A stretch of 64,000 nt of DNA from Nitratireductor sp. GISD-1A_MAKvit (GCF_040819555.1 NZ_CP161920.1:943501-1007500); one strand, 5' to 3'; numbered from the stretch's first letter, positions 8,469 to 17,022 are shown. A program made the numbers and translations. Notes: generated by a model from the letters alone, not told the origin.

Positions 8469-10253
8469 TCAAAGGCCGAGATCGCGTTTGCGTCCCAGCG
8501 ACCATTCGATGCCGCTGCCGGATTTCGCGACCCCGGAGATGTGCTGGCCGAGTTTGTCGTCGATCTCGCGTGACCAGGGCACGAGTTGGAAGCCGCGCCC
8601 GCCATCAGGACCGCGTCCCTCGATCATGGCGAAGCGCCCTGAGGTGAGCGTGATCTGGCGGCTGTAGGTGCCGGATACGTATTCGCCGGCCTGCGCCGTC
8701 ACATGCGGCATTCCGGTCTCGGCCGAAAGTTCAGCACCGACGGCATCGAGTTCGCGGCGGCGGAGGGTGCTCAGCAGATTTCGCTGCAGGACAATCCGCT
8801 GCCCGTCACGCCTGGCAAGGCCTTCGTCAGCGAGGTGCTCGGCACGGGCGTCCATGGCCTCGCGAACCTCCTTTCCGAAACCGCCGGTGGCGAGCGGCAT
8901 GGGTTCACGCTCGACCAACCGGTGATCGAGCCACGTCGCGCCGGGTGCGGTGATCTGCTCGTTCAGATCGAGATGCGAACGGTTGGCGAGGATCAGGGTT
9001 GGACGCGGATCGTCCGGCCCGCCGAAGCGCCGGACTTCGACGATGCCGCCAACGTCGGGCGCATGTGCGAACGCCTCCATGCCGCGCAGGCGAACATGAT
9101 GGGCACGGCCGTCGGTGCCGTCGATCACGGCATAGGCTTCGCCGGTCAACTCGTCATGGAGCCCCTTGTCGATGAGCCGTCCGATAATCGGCGGGCCCTC
9201 GCGCGCTGCATCGATCACGAAGTCCGCGGCGCCGCGCTCGGAGCCACGTTCGGCAAAAGCGCGATGCATGGTCTTGATGATGTCGCCGCGGATGCCCAGA
9301 TCGCGCAATGTGCGTTCGGCTCCCGGCTCGACAAACCATTCGTTGATGCCCGCGTCGGTCGCGAGGCCGGCCTGTTCGAGATGGCGCAGCCGCGCGATCA
9401 TCAGCCTGCGGATTTCGGGATCGTCGGGGCCTTTCACCTCGGGCCGCAGATCGATGTAGCCCAGTTCGTTGGCTTGCCGGGTGATCTCACGATCAAGTCG
9501 GGTCCAGCGCTCGGCGGTAACCTCGCGCTCAAGTGCGTTGCGGATCTCGTGTTCGGGCTTGGGGCCGAGCTCGAGATCGACCAGATCGCGGGCGCGGGAG
9601 GCAAGGCCTCGGCTGATGTAGTCGCGGGAGATAACCAGGTCGGCTCCCGTTTCGTCGACCCCGCGCACCAGGAGGTGAACATGGGGATTGTCGGTGTTCC
9701 AGTGATCAACGGCCACCCAGTCGAGCTTTGTGCCGAGATCGGCCTCCATCTGCTTGACCAAATCGCGGGTGAAGCCCTTGAGGTCGTCCATGTCGGCGGC
9801 GTCTTCGGGCGAGACAATGAAGCGGAAGTGATGCCGGTCCTCTTCGCAGCGCCGGGCAAAACCGAGATCGTCGGCGCGATCGGTCTCGGCGTCGAACATG
9901 ATCCCGCGCTCGCCGTCCCGGCTGACGCCCTCGCGCTTGAGATAGGCGAGATGCGCCGCCATCGGCGCTGCACGGAAGGCGCGGCCTTTGTGGCGGGCGA
10001 TGCGGGCCTTGGCGATGACGCGGCGATTGGATGCGAAGAGGCGTGAACGGCCGAACTTGCTATGACCGCGGCCGAAGGTGGATGGCGCTGAACCGGATAA
10101 TCGGCCTGAAGAGCGCGATGCGCCTGGAGAACGGGTGTGGCCTGCCTTCTGGGCGGCGCGCAGCACCTGGTTGACGAAGCTTTTGGCCTGCGGCGCGCGG
10201 GTAGATCGCGGCTTGCCCGGGCGGATGCGGAATTCGTGCTCGCTGTCGGTCAT
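8469..10253 (-). CDS. Relaxase/mobilisation nuclease (DUF3363 type)
   Basis: A 594-residue relaxase that should nick the transfer origin and remain bound to the 5' end. The N-terminal 100 residues are basic and low-complexity. The nuclease core has the metal-binding histidine motif DHWNTDNPHVHLLVRG (about residue 205) together with HHFRFIVSPED. The C-terminal half (about residues 330-590) matches the DUF3363 extension found in alphaproteobacterial relaxases. The start at 10253 was chosen from a GAGGTG site 7 bases upstream; an upstream in-frame start would add 27 unlike residues. It heads the relaxase-traG-copG operon. Confidence 0.9.
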   Translation of the reverse strand: MTDSEHEFRIRPGKPRSTRAPQAKSFVNQVLRAAQKAGHTRSPGASRSSGRLSGSAPSTFGRGHSKFGRSRLFASNRRVIAKARIARHKGRAFRAAPMAAHLAYLKREGVSRDGERGIMFDAETDRADDLGFARRCEEDRHHFRFIVSPEDAADMDDLKGFTRDLVKQMEADLGTKLDWVAVDHWNTDNPHVHLLVRGVDETGADLVISRDYISRGLASRARDLVDLELGPKPEHEIRNALEREVTAERWTRLDREITRQANELGYIDLRPEVKGPDDPEIRRLMIARLRHLEQAGLATDAGINEWFVEPGAERTLRDLGIRGDIIKTMHRAFAERGSERGAADFVIDAAREGPPIIGRLIDKGLHDELTGEAYAVIDGTDGRAHHVRLRGMEAFAHAPDVGGIVEVRRFGGPDDPRPTLILANRSHLDLNEQITAPGATWLDHRLVEREPMPLATGGFGKEVREAMDARAEHLADEGLARRDGQRIVLQRNLLSTLRRRELDAVGAELSAETGMPHVTAQAGEYVSGTYSRQITLTSGRFAMIEGRGPDGGRGFQLVPWSREIDDKLGQHISGVAKSGSGIEWSLGRKRDLGL

Positions 10254-10344
10254 CGCCGGACACCTCGCGCAGCCCGGCTGGCTCCTGCCACGCCGAGCCC
10301 TTGAATTCCTTGCCCAAATTCGTGCCCTTTGCACGCGACCGACC

Positions 10345-10400
10345 CGCCTGCCACGTAAAAGCCAAGCTTAGTCAGAGGCTTAGGGCGTTCGTGGCAGGCG
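10345..10400. other. Candidate oriT / relaxase-region inverted repeat
   Basis: The 247-base gap between the relaxase start and the lytic transglycosylase gene carries a perfect 11-bp inverted repeat, CGCCTGCCACG at 10345-10355 and CGTGGCAGGCG at 10390-10400. An inner imperfect arm (AAGCC/GGCTT) lies between them. A transfer origin next to the relaxase gene is typical, and this is the strongest palindrome in the gap. It could alternatively be an operator or a terminator. No nick-site consensus was recognised with confidence. Confidence 0.4.
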
Positions 10401-10500
10401 CTTTTAACTTGCCCTACCATTCGCACTATCACTAACGTCGCCCTTCCTGCCGCACCTCCTTTCCGGCATTGCGCCACGATGCGAGGTTGCACGCTGCGTC

Positions 10501-11280
10501 TCATGGCCGGGCTCCCTGGGAAGTCCGAACCGGAAACAGGGCGTCCGGTTGTGCTGGCACGAGCGGATTGTGGTGCGATGTCGGTGCCGCCAGTGTGCCG
10601 CTCGCGTGACGCTCGCCGTGCAAGCCGGGCGCAGTTTCCGGGCTGCTGGCGGACACCGCGAAGAGGCCGGCTTCGCGCCAGTCGGTGACCGATGGCGAAG
10701 CATTTGCGAGGTTATGAGGAAGCGGTTCCCCGCCGAGAAGAGTGACGAGTGCCGCGATATAGGCACGGGTTTCTGCTGGCAAGTCGCGGCCGGTCGAAAC
10801 ATATTCATCGTAGCGCGCCGGCCCGGCATTATAGGCAGCGAGCATCGCGCCGATATTGCCGTATCGGTCGAGCATCTCGCGCAGATAGGCGGTGCCCGCG
10901 AGGATGTTGTCGCGCGGCGCAAACGGGTCGCTGCCGAAGCCGTAACGCAAGCGCAGTTCCGTCCATGTGTCGGGCATGACCTGCATCAGGCCCATGGCGC
11001 CGGCCGAGGATATGGCGGAGCGATCACCGGCGCTTTCCGTCTGCATGACGGCGCGAATCCAGTGCTCGGGAATGGAGAAGCGCTCAGCGGCTTCCGCCAC
11101 ATGGGCCGCAAGCGGATCGCATGTCGTTTGCAGGACGGATGGTGGGTTCTGTGCTCTCGCGGCCGCCGCCGATGTGGCGGCGAGGAAAAGGCCGGAAAGG
11201 AGAAGGAACGCAATTCGCCGGGCGGCGTGATGCCGCCCGAACGCCCGCGTCTGACGATGCCCGATGCAAGGCAGTGGCAT
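10501..11280 (-). CDS. Lytic transglycosylase of the conjugation cluster
   Basis: A 259-residue exported muramidase-like protein that would open peptidoglycan for the transfer apparatus. An N-terminal signal segment (about residues 20-43, RIAFLLLSGLFLAATSAAAARA) precedes an SLT domain. That domain has the catalytic glutamate in RAVMQTESAGD, the motif SSAGAMGLMQVMPDTW, and AAYNAGPARYDEY. The C-terminal 60 residues are low-complexity. It starts 3 bases from the stop of the DUF736 gene, so the two are likely co-translated. VirB1-like enzymes are common in such clusters. Confidence 0.88.
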   Translation of the reverse strand: MPLPCIGHRQTRAFGRHHAARRIAFLLLSGLFLAATSAAAARAQNPPSVLQTTCDPLAAHVAEAAERFSIPEHWIRAVMQTESAGDRSAISSAGAMGLMQVMPDTWTELRLRYGFGSDPFAPRDNILAGTAYLREMLDRYGNIGAMLAAYNAGPARYDEYVSTGRDLPAETRAYIAALVTLLGGEPLPHNLANASPSVTDWREAGLFAVSASSPETAPGLHGERHASGTLAAPTSHHNPLVPAQPDALFPVRTSQGARP

Positions 11281-11283
11281 CGC

Positions 11284-11622
11284 TCAGTCCTTTCCGTCAC
11301 CTTTGGGGGGCCGGTTCCAGTGCAGCGACCAGGAGACGGCGTCGCTGCCATTCTGGAACAGGTTGGCGCGGATCGGATGCTGAAGGGACGGATCGTCGAG
11401 CAGCACGGAGAGATACTCGCCGGCTTTCTCGCCGGTGCGGGTCCATGCCGCGCCGATCTCCGGCCCGTCACCGTCGCCGCCGAGATAGACGCGGTGGTTG
11501 GGCGCGTTCTCGACCTCCGATGGCTCGGCTGGAAGAATTGCGATCGTCCGGTCGAGGAAGAGCGTTTGGATGCGGCCGGAAAAGCCGAAACTCTCGCGGG
11601 TGAATTCGCCGATCTGTGGCAT
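11284..11622 (-). CDS. DUF736 family protein
   Basis: A 112-residue protein of the DUF736 family, recognised from its start MPQIGEFTRESFGFSGRIQT and the conserved ENAPNHRVY and IGAAWTRTGEKAGEYLSVLLDDPSL segments. It is a standard component of the alphaproteobacterial repA-traF-relaxase mobile backbone. Its function is unknown; the short beta-rich sequence and its place between traF and the lytic transglycosylase suggest a role in maintenance or transfer. The start at 11622 is the family start; longer in-frame starts upstream have no support. Confidence 0.88.
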   Translation of the reverse strand: MPQIGEFTRESFGFSGRIQTLFLDRTIAILPAEPSEVENAPNHRVYLGGDGDGPEIGAAWTRTGEKAGEYLSVLLDDPSLQHPIRANLFQNGSDAVSWSLHWNRPPKGDGKD

Positions 11623-11693
11623 GGGTCTGGTCCTTTCTGCTGCGGTGATGGGTGACGGCCGGCAAGCGGAGCGCCGGCCGACGGACGGGGCGC

Positions 11694-12242
11694 TCACCGC
11701 GTTGACGCCCGCCATCGGAAGCGCCCGTCGCCGTTCTCGTCGGTCCAGACCGGCGTGACGCGGGCGGTGATGGAAGAAAGCGGCAATGGCCCGAAATATC
11801 GGCCGTCGAGGCTGTCGGGAGCGTCCCAATTCATCAGGAACACTTCGCCTTCGGCGAGTGTGCGGCAGCCTTGCCAGGAAGGCAGGTCGCGATCGAAGCG
11901 GTCACGCGCCTGCGCTTCGCCATAGGCGTGATCGTAGGCAATGATCGTTGCCGCGTGGCGGCAAACCTTTGTGCCGGAAAGTGCGAGCACGCGTTTGATG
12001 AGCGGCACACCGCGCGGCAGGTAGCCGCGCGTGTCGAGGAAGATGGCGAGGTCGCCGGGCGGCAGCACCGCGACCAGATCGCCGACCTCGATCTCTTTCG
12101 CCGGGGTGACTGTGTAGAGCCCGATCGGCACGCTGGCCGATGCGTTCCAGATGAGCCATGGCGCATGCCTGGTCCATGCCGGCAGCGCGATGAGCGCTGC
12201 ACCGGCGAGCATCGCGCCCAGTGTGGCCTTGCGCGCGGTCAT
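11694..12242 (-). CDS. traF: TraF-like S26 family signal peptidase
   Basis: A 182-residue membrane-anchored peptidase. After one N-terminal hydrophobic segment (GAMLAGAALIALPAW) come the catalytic serine in NASASVPIGLYTV and the catalytic lysine in GVPLIKRVLALSG. The C-terminal box is EVFLMNWDAPDSLDGRYFGPLP. In conjugative elements TraF matures and cyclises the TrbC pilin. No trbC is present here, so its substrate is missing or encoded elsewhere. The ATG overlaps the stop of the methyltransferase gene by 4 bases (ATGA), indicating translational coupling. Confidence 0.9.
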   Translation of the reverse strand: MTARKATLGAMLAGAALIALPAWTRHAPWLIWNASASVPIGLYTVTPAKEIEVGDLVAVLPPGDLAIFLDTRGYLPRGVPLIKRVLALSGTKVCRHAATIIAYDHAYGEAQARDRFDRDLPSWQGCRTLAEGEVFLMNWDAPDSLDGRYFGPLPLSSITARVTPVWTDENGDGRFRWRASTR

Positions 12243-13009
12243 GGCTTGCCCCCGGCTGGCTCGCGGCGCGCGGGGCCTCCGCCGTGCAGTGGCAGGACGG
12301 CAGCGATGCGCGCACGCGCAAGCGCAGCCATGTCGGCATCGAGCTCGCAGCCGATATAGTGCCGGCCGGACAGCCGGCACGCTTCTCCCGCGGCGCCCGA
12401 TCCGGCAAACCAGTCGCCAACAAGGCCGCCTTCAGGGCAGCTTGTCCGGATCAGGATTTCGAGGAGCGATGTCGGTTTCTCGGTCGGATGAATGGCGCGG
12501 CCGTGCGCATTGCGGATGTAGATGACCGACCGCATGATGCGCGGACCGCCGTCATGGCTGATGTAATAGCCAGCGTCTATATGGCCGGTATGGGGAGGAC
12601 GGCGCTTGCGGCGAACGGTGCGGGCGACCGCATCAGGGGTGGTCTGCACATCGTTGTAAATGTCGCGCCATGGCGTCTCGGCGCGATAGAACTGGACGGC
12701 CAACTCATGCACGCGCTTGAAGCGGTCGGCGTGGAAACCGGAGCCATTCTGCTTCTCCCAGACGATTTCCTGTGCGTAGCGAAGACCTGCATCGGCAACG
12801 CGGTCCGCCGTGGCCATGAAGCAGTGCAGCGAGCCGAAAACCCAGAGCGATCCGGTGCGGCCGAGGGCTGCCCGCGCAAGCGGCAGCCATCCTTCGACGC
12901 GCCGATCCCATGCAAGCGATGTGTCGCCATAAGGCGGATCGGCGGTGATCATGTCGAAGGGACCGTACGCGGGCATAAGTTCCCGGCAATCGCCGGCGAG
13001 GATCGTCAT
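12239..13009 (-). CDS. Site-specific DNA methyltransferase (N6-adenine/N4-cytosine family)
   Basis: A 256-residue methyltransferase with the catalytic motif ADPPYGDTS near the N-terminus (about residue 23) and the AdoMet-binding motif GDWFAGSGAAGEA near the C-terminus (about residue 203). This order is that of beta-class enzymes. HPTEKPTSLLEILI lies before motif I. No restriction endonuclease gene is adjacent, so it is an orphan enzyme that may protect the element from host restriction or mark its DNA. It overlaps both neighbours by 4 bases (traF and DUF2840), so it is part of a tightly coupled operon. The target sequence cannot be predicted. Confidence 0.9.
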   Translation of the reverse strand: MTILAGDCRELMPAYGPFDMITADPPYGDTSLAWDRRVEGWLPLARAALGRTGSLWVFGSLHCFMATADRVADAGLRYAQEIVWEKQNGSGFHADRFKRVHELAVQFYRAETPWRDIYNDVQTTPDAVARTVRRKRRPPHTGHIDAGYYISHDGGPRIMRSVIYIRNAHGRAIHPTEKPTSLLEILIRTSCPEGGLVGDWFAGSGAAGEACRLSGRHYIGCELDADMAALARARIAAVLPLHGGGPARREPAGGKP

Positions 13010-13509
13010 GACTGAATCCTCCGCCGTTTGAGCCAGGCGTTGTGCTGCCCGAGCGTGTAGGTTTGTGGCTCCAGACCGACGGTCAGGCGGTTGTGGACAT
13101 GGCGCCAGTGGTCGGGCGCAACATCAGCCGGATCGAGGCCGAGCGCCTCGATGGCGTCGATCGCCTGGAGAACCTTTTCCACCTGCGGCCAGCCGTCGAG
13201 GCGAAGCAGGATGTCACCGCCGCGCCGCACGAAAGGCAGCGTCTGGTAGGCTTCCCCGGGTTCGACGACGCGCACGATGTCGATGCGCGAAAGCACCGTG
13301 CCATAGGCGTTCGAGGCCCAGCGGACGAAGGCGAAGACGTGGCCCGGAGCGAAGCTGGCGATACGGCGGGCATAATCGATCCGTTGCTCGGCGACTGGGT
13401 GACCGAAGCGCAGCCAGTGTTCGATCCGGCCTTGGCGCCAGGTGAGCTCCACATGGGTGAGATGGGGCGCGGCCTTGTAGGCGGCGCGCACGTCGGCGGG
13501 CGGCCTCAT
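13006..13509 (-). CDS. DUF2840 family protein
   Basis: A 167-residue protein of the DUF2840 family: LTHVELTWRQGRIEHWLRFG at the start, YARRIASFAPGHVFAFVRWASNAYGT in the middle and a basic end AWLKRRRIQS. It is always found in the repA-parA-traF segment of these elements; its biochemical role is unknown. Its start overlaps the stop of a 68-codon frame (ATGA, 13506-13509), and its stop overlaps the methyltransferase start. In related elements the gene just upstream is parA; here it is not. Confidence 0.85.
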   Translation of the reverse strand: MRPPADVRAAYKAAPHLTHVELTWRQGRIEHWLRFGHPVAEQRIDYARRIASFAPGHVFAFVRWASNAYGTVLSRIDIVRVVEPGEAYQTLPFVRRGGDILLRLDGWPQVEKVLQAIDAIEALGLDPADVAPDHWRHVHNRLTVGLEPQTYTLGQHNAWLKRRRIQS

Positions 13510-13712
13510 GGCTTTGATCCTGTCGATTTGATGATCAGCGCGTGCCGTGTCGACGGCGTTTGGCAGGCCAATCGCAGGCCGTTGCCGGTGCTTCGCGACG
13601 GTAAGGCGTTGATGAGCGAGTCCACGATTAACGGGGAATTCCGTTCAACGATTAAAGGAACGCGAGACCACGAGTTGCGGGACCGTTCAGTCATCTTCCG
13701 GCCCCCGTTCAC
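13506..13712 (-). CDS. Small frame filling the expected parA position
   Basis: A 68-codon frame (MNGGRKMTERSRNSWSRVPL...) starts inside the last 26 bases of repA and ends in an ATGA overlap with DUF2840. It is therefore placed like a translated gene, yet its sequence is rich in R, S and P and matches no family I know. The corresponding place in related elements holds a ParA ATPase of about 210 residues; no Walker A motif is present here. It may be a linker left after deletion of parA, or simply an open frame. An internal ATG (13694) is an alternative start. Confidence 0.3.
   Translation of the reverse strand: MNGGRKMTERSRNSWSRVPLIVERNSPLIVDSLINALPSRSTGNGLRLACQTPSTRHALIIKSTGSKP
13619..13658. 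repeat. Two CGATTAA repeats 24 bp apart, possible RepA iterons
   Basis: On the plus strand CACGATTAACGG (13624 onward) and AACGATTAAAGG (13647 onward) share 10 of 12 positions; their CGATTAA cores lie at 13625 and 13649, 24 bases apart. Iterons of replication initiators are direct repeats of about this period, and these lie directly downstream of repA. Only two copies are visible, so they could equally be a promoter or chance. Confidence 0.3.
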
Positions 13713-14805
13713 GCTTTGCGAAAAGCCGAATGTTTTGCGCGGTCAGCCGACCGTCGAAGGCGTCGCCAGCGGTGTCGAGAAGCCGGTTTTCCCCAGGGCG
13801 CGCGCCTCTACAAAAGTTAGATTCAAGAGGGTTATATAAGTTAAGGGCCGGAATTCGTTTTTCAGGCCAAAGGCTTAACTGCTGTCCCTGCGTGCGAAGT
13901 ACAGTGCCTGCTGCGTGCGAAGTACAGATAGTGGATGCGTTCGAAGTACAGATGCCGTCCACACTTCGTCCACAGGCTTTCCACAAGCGCACAGGCTGGA
14001 TGCGGAGCAGCTCGCGGCCGTCCTGGATCTCGCGTGCCAAGCGATAGCCCGGCAGCGGCTGGCGCATGATCAGCCGGCGCATGTGGAGCGCGAAATCCGA
14101 AGGTCGTGCGAGCGAACCGGACTTCCTGTGAAGATGGGAAAACTCGAAGTGCCAGCCTTCCGGTTGGCGACCGGCATGTTTGCGGGCAACGCGGTAGAGC
14201 CAGCGTTCCAACCCGCCGCTCAGCCGGAAATAGGCCGGGTCGATCGCCAGCACCAATGTGCGGTCGATGACGCCGCGATAGAACCAGTCTGGCAGGACGA
14301 ATTCCATGCCCTCGACGCGGCCGTCGTGCCGGGTGAGCATTTCCCATTCATTGATCCAGGAGAACTGATGCCGCCGCCATTGCTTGTCGTGACGGATGGT
14401 GGTGCGGATCGAGGTCGATTGCAGCCGGTCGAGCGCTCCCTTGAGCAGTTCGTAGGCGCGAATGCCTGTGCCGCGGCCGGTTGCGGTGAGAAGGTGGTAG
14501 GGTGTGAAACGCAGGAAGCGGGACGTGACGAGCCCGTGGTTCTGGGCTTCGACGATCTGGCTCGCGGCCCAGATGAGAACATCGGCGTCCCAGATGGTCG
14601 CCATGCCGTGTTCGGGAACTGCGAACACCTCGACTCGGACATCGCCCGATGCGTAGCGGATCGGAACGATCCTCTTGGCCTTGGCCAGCGAGAAGAACGG
14701 CCGTTCCATGAGATCCCGTTGATCGCGCGGGCTTGCATCGCCCGTTGCGATCACGAACGCATCGAGCTGGGCCCGTTCGGAGGCTGGTGGTCGATAACGC
14801 GACAT
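13687..14805 (-). CDS. repA: Replication initiator RepA (plasmid/ICE type)
   Basis: A 372-residue initiator of the alphaproteobacterial RepA family. Conserved blocks are RDQRDLMERPFFSLAKAKR near the N-terminus, PYHLLTATGRGTGIRAYELLKGALDRLQSTSIRT, the helix-turn-helix-like SGGLERWLYRVARKHAG, and FALHMRRLIMRQPLPGYRL. The C-terminus holds the family tag QLSLWPEKRIPALNLYN-LESNF. It would bind the origin and recruit host replication proteins, either for a plasmid or for rolling maintenance of an integrated element. The start at 14805 is the family start. The gene follows a small helix-turn-helix gene by 11 bases; that order (HTH-repA-DUF2840-traF) is standard. Confidence 0.9.
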   Translation of the reverse strand: MSRYRPPASERAQLDAFVIATGDASPRDQRDLMERPFFSLAKAKRIVPIRYASGDVRVEVFAVPEHGMATIWDADVLIWAASQIVEAQNHGLVTSRFLRFTPYHLLTATGRGTGIRAYELLKGALDRLQSTSIRTTIRHDKQWRRHQFSWINEWEMLTRHDGRVEGMEFVLPDWFYRGVIDRTLVLAIDPAYFRLSGGLERWLYRVARKHAGRQPEGWHFEFSHLHRKSGSLARPSDFALHMRRLIMRQPLPGYRLAREIQDGRELLRIQPVRLWKACGRSVDGICTSNASTICTSHAAGTVLRTQGQQLSLWPEKRIPALNLYNPLESNFCRGARPGENRLLDTAGDAFDGRLTAQNIRLFAKRERGPEDD

Positions 14806-14816
14806 ATGGCCCGACC

Positions 14817-15098
14817 TCAGCGTGCGTAGCGGCCGGAATGACCAGAAGATGTCAGCTCCTGCCGCTTGGCGGGCAGCACGCTGCCGCGCGGGTCCGAGGT
14901 CGAGGTGACCGTGCCTTTTTCGGCCCAGGCTTCCAGCTCATGGATGGTGTAGACCACGCGGCCGCCGAGCTTGCGATAGGATGGGCCGGTGCCATAGGTT
15001 CGATGCTTTTCCAGCGTGCGTGCGGACAGGCCGAGAAAGGCTGCCGCTTCTTTCGTGCGCAGGAAGCGGGGCGGTAAAAGAGCAGGATCGGGTCGCAT
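14817..15098 (-). CDS. Helix-turn-helix (AlpA/MerR-like) regulator upstream of repA
   Basis: A 93-residue DNA-binding protein with a winged-helix excisionase-like fold: RFLRTKEAAAFLGLSARTLEKHRTYGTGPSYRKLGGRVVYTIHELEAW (about residues 10-57) and a disordered tail. The start at 15098 follows GGAGG; a longer open frame upstream lacks a ribosome site. Its place just ahead of repA suggests control of replication or excision. Which of these it does cannot be told from sequence. Confidence 0.85.
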   Translation of the reverse strand: MRPDPALLPPRFLRTKEAAAFLGLSARTLEKHRTYGTGPSYRKLGGRVVYTIHELEAWAEKGTVTSTSDPRGSVLPAKRQELTSSGHSGRYAR

Positions 15099-15233
15099 GG
15101 GTGCCTCCGTGGTTTGCTGTGGAGCCGCTGGTTCGAAGCGGCGGACACAGGTCACGGTGGCGAAGAACGATCGCGCAGAGGGAGGGGGAATTAAGGGGAT
15201 GCTAAATTCCCCCACCCTTGATCGAACAGGCGG

Positions 15234-16005
15234 CTATAATCGGCGGCGGAAGCGCAGGAGCTTGAGATAGCCGCCGCCGATCATTGCATCGCCATATTTG
15301 AGCAGTTCGCTCACGGCGTCGCGCAAGGATGAGGTTTTCCAGTGTTCGGAAGTAACCCGCTCGACGCCATAGAGGACACCGGCGATCTCGCGCTGGCTGG
15401 CATTATGCTGGCGTGCGTCGACCGCGCGGAACATGGATTTCAGGCGCCGGCGTTGCTGGTCGGTCATCCGCCTGTCGGCTGGAACCTTGTAGCCGAGGAA
15501 TTGGCGCAGCAGCCGCTCGAGCGCGGCCAGGCGATCAAGCCCATCGCGGCTGATGGAAATGCGCGCTTCCAGAGGATCGTCCGGCCTGCAATTCGGATCG
15601 ATCATGAGGTGCTGGTCGGGATTAATACTCCTGCGCAGAATATGCAGAGCCTCGGTGGCCGCTTTGATTTCGTCGCCGAGAAATGTTCGGAGGGTTGCCT
15701 GGTCCTCCTCACCACTCCCGCTAGCAGCAGCCAGGCGAAGGACGCCCGTATTGGCGTGTTCGCTCCAGAAGATCGGCTGGTCAGCGGCTGCGAGGCGAGG
15801 ACGGGCGGCGAAATCGCAACCCCCAGCGGCGCTCCAGTTCCGCAGGCACAGGGCGATCGAGCGCACTACGCGCTTTGAGACCGGCATAGTCCTTCTGATA
15901 GTCCCGGTTTCGCCTCAGACATTCCCAGGCGATATCGTCGACCCCTGCGTGATCCACGAAGTCGTAAGTCGACGCAACGCGCCAGAGTGATGTGTTGGGT
16001 TTCAT
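15234..16005 (-). pseudogene. DUF6499/DUF2285 DNA-binding protein, broken by one extra base
   Basis: Starting at 16005 (GGAGG upstream) the first frame encodes a DUF6499-type head, MKPNTSLWRVASTYDFVDHA to ELERRWGLRF, then stops at 15781. The correct continuation, AARPRLAAADQPIFWSEHAN, is in the next frame and runs to a DUF2285 end (REIAGVLYG-ERV, DAMIGGGYLKLLRFR) at 15234. Deleting one base from the run at 15811-15813 (CGATTT to CGATT on the minus strand) restores a single protein of about 256 residues: WGLRF-AARPRL. The rest is well preserved, so this is either a sequencing error or a very recent mutation. Family members are putative regulators on mobile elements. Confidence 0.75.
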
Positions 16006-16138
16006 GACACTCCTCCCGCTCAACAAGATACGCCAATCAGGGCAGAGGATCGCGGCGAGTCATCCACAGAGCAATTACCGCGAGCCGCAAGCCGCCTTGC
16101 ACTGGCGGCAATACGGTCATCGGCGGCAGAGAGGGAAA

Positions 16139-16402
16139 TTAGTTCGGCCGGCCTCGCCGTAAGATCTTGTAGCCATGTTCGGTCATCCAGTGTGCGCGCG
16201 CCAGATGGCTGTCATGGATTTTGCGCGCACGTTCCGGCTCGGCATCCGGATCAATGCCGAAGAGCACTTCGACAGCCTCCTCCCAGCATGCCCCGTCTTC
16301 CTCCGCATCAAGCAGACGGACATAGAGCTTTACGCTCTGCCGGTCGTATTCGGTCAGCAGATCCCCGGTCGGCGCCTCGTCGAGAAAGGATAACGTGGTC
16401 AT
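16139..16402 (-). CDS. Small DUF2285-like protein
   Basis: An 87-residue protein resembling short DUF2285 proteins: DRQSVKLYVRLLDAEEDGACWEEAVEVLFGIDPDAEPERARK followed by HDSHLARAHWMTEHGYKIL. The start at 16402 follows GGGAGG. It lies upstream of the broken DUF6499/DUF2285 gene, and both are common near repA in alphaproteobacterial elements. The predicted helices suggest DNA binding, but function is unknown. Confidence 0.75.
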   Translation of the reverse strand: MTTLSFLDEAPTGDLLTEYDRQSVKLYVRLLDAEEDGACWEEAVEVLFGIDPDAEPERARKIHDSHLARAHWMTEHGYKILRRGRPN

Positions 16403-16530
16403 TCTACCTCCCACTATGTGTGACGCAGCACCTAAAGCGATCCGACGCATAGCGCAACGAAGTGACCGGGAAACGGCGGAGAGCGACGATAGTTATCGGG
16501 GAAGACGGGGAGCAAAAGCGGCGTCCCATC

Positions 16531-16779
16531 CTATTTGTATGTATGCAACTGCGAAACATCGACCATCACTCCAATATGCGGGCCCGAATTGATAAAGACG
16601 ATGCCTTGCGCTTCGAGCGCGCGACGCACCTGATCGGCGGTGCTTTCATAGACGCGCAGGCCATTGATCGACTCCATGCGCTTGAGCGCGGTGAGCGATA
16701 CCCTGGCCCTGTCGGCAAGCATCTCCTGTGTCCAACCAAGCAATGCGCGCGCGGCTCGTGTCTGATGTGCGGTGATCAT
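16531..16779 (-). CDS. XRE-family helix-turn-helix protein
   Basis: An 82-residue Cro/CI-type DNA-binding protein: MITAHQTRAARALLGWTQEM then LADRARVSLTALKRMESING, with the recognition helix near residues 27-36. A short tail follows (ALEAQGIVFINSGPHIGVMV). It starts after a GGGAGG site at 16779. Small XRE proteins of this kind often control element excision or transfer. It is the outermost gene of the leftward tra/rep block, so a role as master regulator is plausible but unproven. Confidence 0.85.
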   Translation of the reverse strand: MITAHQTRAARALLGWTQEMLADRARVSLTALKRMESINGLRVYESTADQVRRALEAQGIVFINSGPHIGVMVDVSQLHTYK

Positions 16780-17022
16780 GCATGATCACCTCCCACCGGC
16801 ACATAAAAGCGCGCCACAACTACGGCTATAATAGTCGGAGTTTGGACGAAATCCACCTGAATCGGACGCCCTACACGCCTATTTGAGCAACGCAACTGCG
16901 ACTGATTCGGTCGTCCTTTCGAGCCGGACAGACGGGAGGTTAGTGTTCAGGGACATATTTTCGACGTAGTAATTTGACGTCTTGTCATCGTGTTTCGATG
17001 GCAGGAATGATGAGGAAGCCTG

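Noticed and set aside
13687..14805. The unusual repA C-terminus as a truncation
   Set aside because: The tail with QLSLWPEKRIPALNLYN and LESNF is the normal family ending, so repA is considered complete.
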